Made by a program: the position numbers and the translations under genes. From Micavibrio sp. (GTDB taxonomy: Bacteria; Pseudomonadota; Alphaproteobacteria; Micavibrionales; Micavibrionaceae), in the NCBI GenBank assembly GCA_002695035.1, contig NZNU01000040.1:1-60221 (forward strand): a stretch of 60,221 bases of DNA, read 5' to 3'. How positions within the stretch are numbered: the first letter of the stretch is position 1; the number at the start of each line of letters is the position of its first letter. This document shows positions 55,338 to 60,221 of the stretch, piece by piece. The notes beneath the pieces are model-generated. The model made no database searches. It worked only from the letters and a program-made list of their open reading frames with translations, and was not told where the DNA came from.

Positions 55338-56465
55338 TTATCGGAACACACTGACTGCGGCTTGGGCCGCTATTCCTTCTTCGCGCCCCGCAAAGCCCAG
55401 TTTTTCAGTAGTAGTGGCCTTTATATTCACAAAGTCGACTTCTATTTTAAGAATATTGGCAATGATGGCCTGCATTTCTTGCCTGTAGGGAGATATTTTG
55501 GGCGCCTCACAGATAATTGTAATGTCTGCATTATTCACAACCACACCTTTATCCTGTACAAGTCCCACCACATGCTCCAGCATAATTTTGGAGTCCGCAC
55601 CTTTCCATTTTTCATCTGATGGAGGGAAATGGTATCCTATATCTGCGAGAGCAGCCGCGCCCAACAATGCATCGGTAAGCGCGTGTAGCACGACATCGGC
55701 ATCAGAATGCCCCTCCAAGGATTTATCGAAAGGTATTTTAACGCCTCCCAGAATAATCTCCTTACCGTCAACAAGTTTGTGAACGTCATACCCTTGTCCA
55801 ATACATGGTCTGTTTTGTGTCATGTTTAATGCTCTTTTATAATCAGAATAAGTTGTTATTTTAAAAAGGTCTTCATCGCCGTTTATAGTAAGAACATGCT
55901 CGCCCATTTTTTCTAAAAGTCCGGCGTCATCTGTTTCGTTCACACCAAATTCTTCATACGCTTTTTTAAGGATTTTAACATTAAACCCTTGTGGCGTCTG
56001 AACCCTAGTAAGGCGACTTCGGTCCAACGTTTCTTTTATACAATCGTCTTCTATAAATTTTATTGTATCGATAACAGGTAAGACCGGGATAACGCCGCTT
56101 GCACCTTTTACCAGTATTTCAGACAGAGCATCAATTGTATCAACTGGAATAAATGGACGAGCCGCATCATGCACCAATACATATTCACTATCTAAGACAG
56201 AAAGTCCGTTTAGAACTGATTCACCACGGGACTGACCGCCGATTATCGGAGGAGGCAAATCAAGCCCCTCTACGGATTGTTTATACAAATCACTATGGGA
56301 TTTATTTATAACGACCTGAACATTTTTAATATCGGGATGCGCAAGAAAGCTATCAATAGAATGGCGTAAGACAGTTTTCGCCCCCAATGGCAGATAAGGT
56401 TTTGGCAACCCCTCCCCCATACGGGAACTTGTTCCAGCTGCAACTATTAAGGCCGTAATTGTCAT
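55338..56465 (-). CDS. ispDF: Bifunctional IspD/IspF
   Basis: A fusion of MEP cytidylyltransferase (IspD, about 1-215) and MECDP synthase (IspF, about 220-375), the two steps on either side of IspE. The IspD half has ALIVAAGTSSRMGEGLPKPYLPL and LVHDAARPF. The IspF half has metal ligands Asp227 and His229 in GQGYDVHKL and His261 in HSDADVVLHALTDALLG, aligned to Asp8, His10, His42 of E. coli. The fused form is common in Alphaproteobacteria. Directly upstream of ispE. Confidence 0.96.
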   Translation of the reverse strand: MTITALIVAAGTSSRMGEGLPKPYLPLGAKTVLRHSIDSFLAHPDIKNVQVVINKSHSDLYKQSVEGLDLPPPIIGGQSRGESVLNGLSVLDSEYVLVHDAARPFIPVDTIDALSEILVKGASGVIPVLPVIDTIKFIEDDCIKETLDRSRLTRVQTPQGFNVKILKKAYEEFGVNETDDAGLLEKMGEHVLTINGDEDLFKITTYSDYKRALNMTQNRPCIGQGYDVHKLVDGKEIILGGVKIPFDKSLEGHSDADVVLHALTDALLGAAALADIGYHFPPSDEKWKGADSKIMLEHVVGLVQDKGVVVNNADITIICEAPKISPYRQEMQAIIANILKIEVDFVNIKATTTEKLGFAGREEGIAAQAAVSVFR

Positions 56466-56523
56466 GGGCCATAGTCATACATTATTTCGTGATTTTGGCA
56501 AGGTCAGTATGCTGAAGCTTTTA

Positions 56524-56871
56524 TCAGCCAAGTGTGCGACTTGCTAAAGCAAGGGCTTTTTTACGCTTGTTTTCGTCATGGTGGTAAACTTCAACCACAT
56601 CGAAAAAATCCATATTTGCACATTTCCTAAACTCTGTATCTATATCAATCAAAAGGCCTAAAATATTGGGGTCCTCAGACTGGGCAGCCTCATGGAAAAC
56701 TGTGGCATTTTCCGCAGCAACCGAAAAAAAGGCCGCCACCTTAATACTATGCACTGCATCAAGGGAGGAAACATTCTCTTCGGCATCCTCGTTCAGCTTC
56801 TTAAAGCTTTCAAATGTTTTTGTAAGAAAAGCGGATGTTTTTTTTGTTTCACTGTCCATAGGCAGGAACAA
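56524..56871 (-). CDS. Unknown small helical protein
   Basis: A 115-residue, mostly helical, charged protein not recognised. The middle VHSIKVAAFFSVAAENATVFHEAAQSEDPN and the C-terminal KRKKALALASRTLG are amphipathic; no membrane helix or cysteine pair. The longest start is TTG at 56871 with GGGA close upstream; ATG at 56859 (MDSETKK) has no ribosome-binding site. It lies 58 bases before ispDF on the same strand, downstream of the tRNA-Val region. Confidence 0.55.
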   Translation of the reverse strand: MFLPMDSETKKTSAFLTKTFESFKKLNEDAEENVSSLDAVHSIKVAAFFSVAAENATVFHEAAQSEDPNILGLLIDIDTEFRKCANMDFFDVVEVYHHDENKRKKALALASRTLG

Positions 56872-56953
56872 TAATCCCGAACTGCAATTATGTCAATGAA
56901 ATAAAGTCAAAGCGTTATTTTTTTAATTTCATGCTTTGGCTTTATGAAGTAGG

Positions 56954-56978
56954 TGGTGGGCCGTGACGGGTTCGAACC
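56954..56978 (-). pseudogene. tRNA-Val 3'-end remnant
   Basis: On the minus strand this reads the T-loop, 3' acceptor strand and CCA of a tRNA and matches the intact tRNA-Val (57070-57094) in 23 of 25 bases. The sequence 5' of it has no matching D-arm, anticodon arm or 5' acceptor strand, and the T-stem is broken, so no working tRNA is encoded. Beside it GCATGAC-TACA-GTCATGC (56981-56998) is a perfect hairpin. It may be an attachment-site scar or a decayed duplicate. Confidence 0.65.
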
Positions 56979-57069
56979 TCGCATGACTACAGTCATGCTT
57001 ATTATAAAAATGGCGGTGGTAACCAGATTAACCAGCCGTTCTGTCTTCCAGTATCTTTATTGTTGTGAA

Positions 57070-57145
57070 TGGTGGGCGGTGACGGGCTCGAACCGCCGAC
57101 CCTCTCGGTGTAAACGAGATGCTCTACCAACTGAGCTAACCGCCC
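57070..57145 (-). tRNA. tRNA-Val(TAC)
   Basis: Full cloverleaf on the minus strand: acceptor GGGCGGT with ACCGCCC, D-arm GCTCAGTTGGTAGAGC, anticodon arm TCTCG-TTTACAC-CGAGA with anticodon TAC, T-arm GGCGG-TTCGAGC-CCGTC, discriminator A and encoded CCA (57070-57072). The place downstream of hupB is shared with other Alphaproteobacteria, where nuoA usually follows. Confidence 0.97.
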
Positions 57146-57201
57146 TCCTTAAGAAGAACTATTGAAATACCCGTCTTTAAAACAAAAATCAAGTCATTTA
57201 C

Positions 57202-57240
57202 GCATAAAAAAACGGCCATATCCAAAGATATGACCGTTTT
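57202..57240 (-). terminator. Intrinsic terminator of hupB
   Basis: AAAACGG-C-CATATC (57209-57222) pairs with GATATG-A-CCGTTTT (57227-57240) with one mismatch and a 4-base loop, and the minus strand continues TTTTTTT. It lies 21 bases after the hupB stop and separates it from tRNA-Val. Confidence 0.88.
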
Positions 57241-57260
57241 AGAATTTTGTTTACAAGAAA

Positions 57261-57536
57261 TTACTTGTTAACAGCATCTTTCAATTCTTTACCAGCTTTG
57301 AAAGTAGGACGCTTTGAAGCAGGAATTTTGATCGCTTCGCCTGTGCGTGGGTTACGGCCTGTTGTCGCCTTGCGGTCTGATACTGAGAAAGTACCGAAAC
57401 CAACCAAGCGTACTTCTGAGCCTGATTTCAAAGTTGTTTTGATAACATTAGTCATAGCTTCGATAGCGGCCTGTGCTTTTGTTTGTGGTAGGTCTGCTTC
57501 TTTAGCTACTGCACTTACTAGTTCTGATTTGTTCAT
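57261..57536 (-). CDS. hupB: DNA-binding protein HU
   Basis: HU is a small nucleoid protein that bends DNA without sequence preference. The 91-residue protein is standard: MNKSELVSAVAKEADL helix start, VRLVGFGTFSVSDRKA, and the DNA-binding arm GRNPRTGEAIKIPASKRPTFKAGKEL with the intercalating proline in RNPRTG. It lies 137 bases after lon on the same strand, the conserved lon-hupB order, and has its own strong terminator. Confidence 0.97.
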   Translation of the reverse strand: MNKSELVSAVAKEADLPQTKAQAAIEAMTNVIKTTLKSGSEVRLVGFGTFSVSDRKATTGRNPRTGEAIKIPASKRPTFKAGKELKDAVNK

Positions 57537-57673
57537 GGGTATCCCCTATAAGTTTATAGTTTGAACATCCTGGCACAACCTATGCGCCAGAATAAGAAAT
57601 TGTGCAGTTGCGCTCTAATGCGCGCTCACACTCATTTCTTAAGAATCAGTTTTAAATGGTTTTCAAAGTGATT

Positions 57674-60100
57674 TCAATGGCGAATCACATCTTCTGCCTT
57701 GTTTTCTGCGGTTTTTGAGGATATTTCGCCTATTTCTTTTACAGAATCGCCATCTATGGGCTCAGGTTGACGCGATAAAGCATGTGCAAAGACTTCTTCA
57801 ATCGTTTTAACCGGAATAATTTTCAGCCCTTTTTTGATCTTATCCGGCACATCGGCAAGGTCTTTTTCGTTTTCCTCAGGTATCAGAACAGTTTTTATAC
57901 CACCTCTCATTGCGCCAAGAAGTTTTTCTTTTACTCCGCCAATGGCCGTGACTTTACCACGAAGGTTAACCTCTCCGGTCATTGCCACATCGGCATGGAC
58001 AGGTATTTCGGAAAGAGCAGAGATGATGGCTGTCACCATTGCGGCTCCGGCTGATGGACCATCTTTTGGAATCGCTCCTTCGGGTACGTGGACGTGAATC
58101 TGTTTCGTTTTCAGTTCTTCATAATCTATACCAAACTGATTGGAACGTGACTTAATCAACATTTCGGCAACCGTAATAGATTCTTTCATTACTTCTTTCA
58201 GGTTACCTGTTGTTGTTACCTTACCGTCCTTACCGTTCAAAGTAACGGCCTCAATAGAGAGCATGTCACCGCCGGTTTCGGTATAAGCAAGACCGTTAAC
58301 AATACCGATCTTGTTTTCTTCTTCAGCCACACCAAAGCGGTACTTCCGGACGCCTGCGTATTTTTCAACATTGCGAAGCGTAATTGCGACACGTTTCTTC
58401 TTTTTGTTCATCAAAATTTCTTTGATGACTTTCCGGCAAAGATTGGCCATTTCACGCTCAAGATTACGAACACCCGCTTCTCTTGTGTAATAACGGATAA
58501 CATGGCGAATTGCGGCATCGTTAATTGAAAACTCGCTCTTTTTCAATCCGGCCGCCTCTCGCTGCTTTTCAAGCAAATGACGTTTTACAATTTCCAGCTT
58601 TTCGTCTTCTGTGTAGCCGGAAATACGAATAATCTCCATACGATCCAGCAAGGGCTGAGGCATATTGAGTGAGTTTGCTGTACAGACAAACATTGTGTGG
58701 GACAAATCATAGTCCAACTCAAGATAATGGTCTGCGAAAGTTGCGTTCTGTTCAGGATCAAGCACCTCGAGAAGGGCTGAGCTAGGGTCGCCCCTCCAAT
58801 CAGAACCGAGCTTATCAACCTCATCCAAAAGGAATAAAGGGTTGGACGCTTTTGCTTTCTTCATACCTTGTAAAACTTTACCGGGCATCGCACCAATATA
58901 TGTTCTTCTATGACCGCGAATTTCACTTTCATCGCGCACACCACCAAGTGACATTCTTACAAATTCACGGTTTGTAGCTTTGGCAATAGATCGTCCCAAT
59001 GATGTTTTACCAACACCGGGAGGCCCAACAAGACACAAAATAGGCCCCTTCACTTTTTCTGATCTTTGCTGAACGGCGAGATATTCCAAAATACGCTCTT
59101 TAACCTTTTCAAGACCGTAATGATCCTCATCAAGCACCTTCTTGGCGCCCTTTATCTCTTTTTTGATTTTGGTAAATTTCTTCCAAGGAAGAGATAATAT
59201 CCAGTCAAGGTAGTTGCGAACCACTGTTGCCTCAGCAGACATAGGGCTCATCGATTTGAGCTTTTTAAACTCTGCTTTGGCTTTTTCCTCGGCATCCTTG
59301 GAAAGTTTTGTCTTTTCTATTTTCTTTTCAAGCTCAGCCATCTCATCGCCGCCGCCATCTATATCGCCCAGCTCCTTTTGAATAGCCTTCATTTGTTCAT
59401 TCAGATAATACTCGCGCTGTGTCTTCTCCATTTGGCGCTTAACACGGCTGCGAATTCTTTTTTCCACCTGAAGCACACCTATCTCCCCTTCCATGAAAGA
59501 GTAAATAAGCTCAAGCCTTTCTTCTGTATCCCCGGCCTCAAGAATTTTTTGCTTGTCCTCGATTTTCAAAACCAGATGTGATGCAATAGTGTCAGCCAGT
59601 TTAGTCGGCTCATTAATTTGCTGGAGAGAAACAATAACCTCAGGAGGGATTTTTTTATTTAGCTTCACATATTGTTCGAATTGAGTTACAGCCGCACGAG
59701 AAAGAGCCTGTAATTCGTCATTCCAAGGCGACTTATCTTCCAATGGCTCGTATTCTGCCTGTAAATAGCCATCTTCTTTTTCTGACATCTTAGAAACTTT
59801 TACACGCTCAAGCCCCTCAACAAGAACTTTAACCGTTCCGTCGGGAAGCTTAAGAAGTTGCAAAATACTTCCCTCGACACCGATATCATATAAATCATCC
59901 TCCGCAGGATCATCTACTGAAGGTGATTTCTGTGTCAGGAGAACAATTTTTTTGTCTTCCTTCATTACAAGCTCTAGTGCTGTCACTGATTTCTCACGCC
60001 CTACAAACAAAGGCACAATCATGTGAGGAAAAACCACTATGTCCCTTAATGGTAGAACAGGCAATGTTTTAGATGAGTCGGAAGAAGATAGGTTCAACAT
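57674..60100 (-). CDS. lon: ATP-dependent protease Lon
   Basis: Lon degrades misfolded and short-lived regulatory proteins. Domains: N-terminal substrate-binding LON domain (about 10-200, starting TLPVLPLRDIVVFPHMIVPL), coiled coil, AAA+ module with Walker A GPPGVGKT (359-366) and Walker B PLFLLDEVDK (421-430), sensor region, then the peptidase domain with the catalytic Ser683 in KDGPSAGAAM and Lys726. Length 808 is typical. A sigma70-like promoter lies about 33 bases upstream. Confidence 0.98.
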   Translation of the reverse strand: MLNLSSSDSSKTLPVLPLRDIVVFPHMIVPLFVGREKSVTALELVMKEDKKIVLLTQKSPSVDDPAEDDLYDIGVEGSILQLLKLPDGTVKVLVEGLERVKVSKMSEKEDGYLQAEYEPLEDKSPWNDELQALSRAAVTQFEQYVKLNKKIPPEVIVSLQQINEPTKLADTIASHLVLKIEDKQKILEAGDTEERLELIYSFMEGEIGVLQVEKRIRSRVKRQMEKTQREYYLNEQMKAIQKELGDIDGGGDEMAELEKKIEKTKLSKDAEEKAKAEFKKLKSMSPMSAEATVVRNYLDWILSLPWKKFTKIKKEIKGAKKVLDEDHYGLEKVKERILEYLAVQQRSEKVKGPILCLVGPPGVGKTSLGRSIAKATNREFVRMSLGGVRDESEIRGHRRTYIGAMPGKVLQGMKKAKASNPLFLLDEVDKLGSDWRGDPSSALLEVLDPEQNATFADHYLELDYDLSHTMFVCTANSLNMPQPLLDRMEIIRISGYTEDEKLEIVKRHLLEKQREAAGLKKSEFSINDAAIRHVIRYYTREAGVRNLEREMANLCRKVIKEILMNKKKKRVAITLRNVEKYAGVRKYRFGVAEEENKIGIVNGLAYTETGGDMLSIEAVTLNGKDGKVTTTGNLKEVMKESITVAEMLIKSRSNQFGIDYEELKTKQIHVHVPEGAIPKDGPSAGAAMVTAIISALSEIPVHADVAMTGEVNLRGKVTAIGGVKEKLLGAMRGGIKTVLIPEENEKDLADVPDKIKKGLKIIPVKTIEEVFAHALSRQPEPIDGDSVKEIGEISSKTAENKAEDVIRH

Positions 60101-60132
60101 ATTATTCCCGGGTTTTGGTAAATGCTAATTAT

Positions 60133-60161
60133 AAAATAGGCTCACTACACTATGATGCCAA
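60133..60161 (-). promoter_or_regulatory. Putative lon promoter
   Basis: On the minus strand TTGGCA (60156-60161), 17 bases, TATTTT (60133-60138), about 33 bases before the lon ATG. Six bases upstream of the -35 is TAACCA-AA-TGGTTA (60167-60180), a palindrome that could be an operator. No clear heat-shock (sigma32) pattern is seen. Confidence 0.5.
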
Positions 60162-60221
60162 GGCTGTAACCAAATGGTTAACAGGATAGCTTTTTCTATT
60201 ATCTATTAATCAATATAGGAG

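Noticed and set aside
56524-56550. Frame-broken remnant of a larger gene at the small unknown before ispDF
   Set aside because: Reading the flanks gave no extension resembling a longer family; kept as an unknown small gene.
56981-57060. A second, complete tRNA beside tRNA-Val
   Set aside because: The hairpin GCATGAC-TACA-GTCATGC has a 4-base loop, not a 7-base anticodon loop, and no D-arm or 5' acceptor strand pairs with the 3' remnant.
56953-57165. Plus-strand frame containing AVTGSNRRPSRCKRDALPTE
   Set aside because: It is the well-known antisense translation of a tRNA; it covers tRNA-Val and the tRNA remnant.
1-60221. CRISPR array, transposase, integrase or prophage
   Set aside because: Looked for regular direct repeats and for typical protein motifs; none seen in the window.

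Overview
This window is a stretch of alphaproteobacterial core chromosome. Three things point there. First, the gene order is the one shared by many Alphaproteobacteria: trpC-lexA-comEC-gltX-gltA; the block rpsB-tsf-pyrH-frr-uppS-cdsA-dxr-rseP-bamA-skp-lpxD-fabZ-lpxA-lpxI-lpxB; dnaE-lolD-lolC/E-proS-DUF1467-rnj-coaX-birA-nuoN...nuoA; and hupB-lon. Second, lexA carries a perfect GAAC-N7-GAAC (GTTC-N7-GTTC) SOS box, the operator type of this class. Third, lineage choices such as LpxI instead of LpxH, type III pantothenate kinase, short ProRS and separate nuoC and nuoD fit. The DNA is moderately AT-rich by eye. I cannot name the genus. No transposase, prophage, CRISPR array or rRNA was seen, and no gene-free stretch exceeds about 300 bases.

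Layout. 1-4.9 kb: end of trpC, autoregulated lexA, comEC (minus strand), gltX. 4.9-6.2 kb: gltA. 6.2-21 kb: a long minus-strand block for translation (rpsB, tsf, frr), UMP kinase, undecaprenyl-PP, CDP-DAG and isoprenoid synthesis (uppS, cdsA, dxr), outer-membrane biogenesis (rseP, bamA, skp) and lipid A (lpxD, fabZ, lpxA, lpxI, lpxB). 21-25.8 kb: an Acg-like nitroreductase-fold protein and dnaE. 25.9-27.2 kb: two plus-strand accessory genes, an HD phosphohydrolase and an unrecognised protein with weak ADP-ribosyltransferase-like landmarks. 27.2-34.5 kb: lolD, lolC/E, proS, a secreted unknown, DUF1467, RNase J, coaX, birA. 34.5-51.8 kb: the complete 14-subunit complex I locus nuoA-N, with four small extra genes packed between subunits and one oppositely oriented DUF2254 membrane-protein gene splitting nuoA-I from nuoJ-N. 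51.8-57.2 kb: an accessory block with an unknown tail-anchored-like protein, tRNA-Asp, ald, two tiny genes, ispE, fused ispDF, a small unknown, a tRNA 3'-end remnant and tRNA-Val. 57.2-60.2 kb: hupB and lon.

How it works together. Most of the window builds and powers the cell envelope and basic metabolism: isoprenoids (dxr, ispDF, ispE, uppS), lipid A, outer-membrane protein assembly and lipoprotein export, with NADH oxidation by complex I. The least ordinary observations are the DUF2254 gene antisense inside the nuo operon, the unrecognised genes translationally coupled to nuo subunits, a terminator-like hairpin whose 3' arm holds the ald ribosome-binding site, and a 25-nt tRNA-Val 3'-end copy beside the intact tRNA. 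I found no convincing multi-gene defence or mobile system; the accessory findings are modest and flagged as such.
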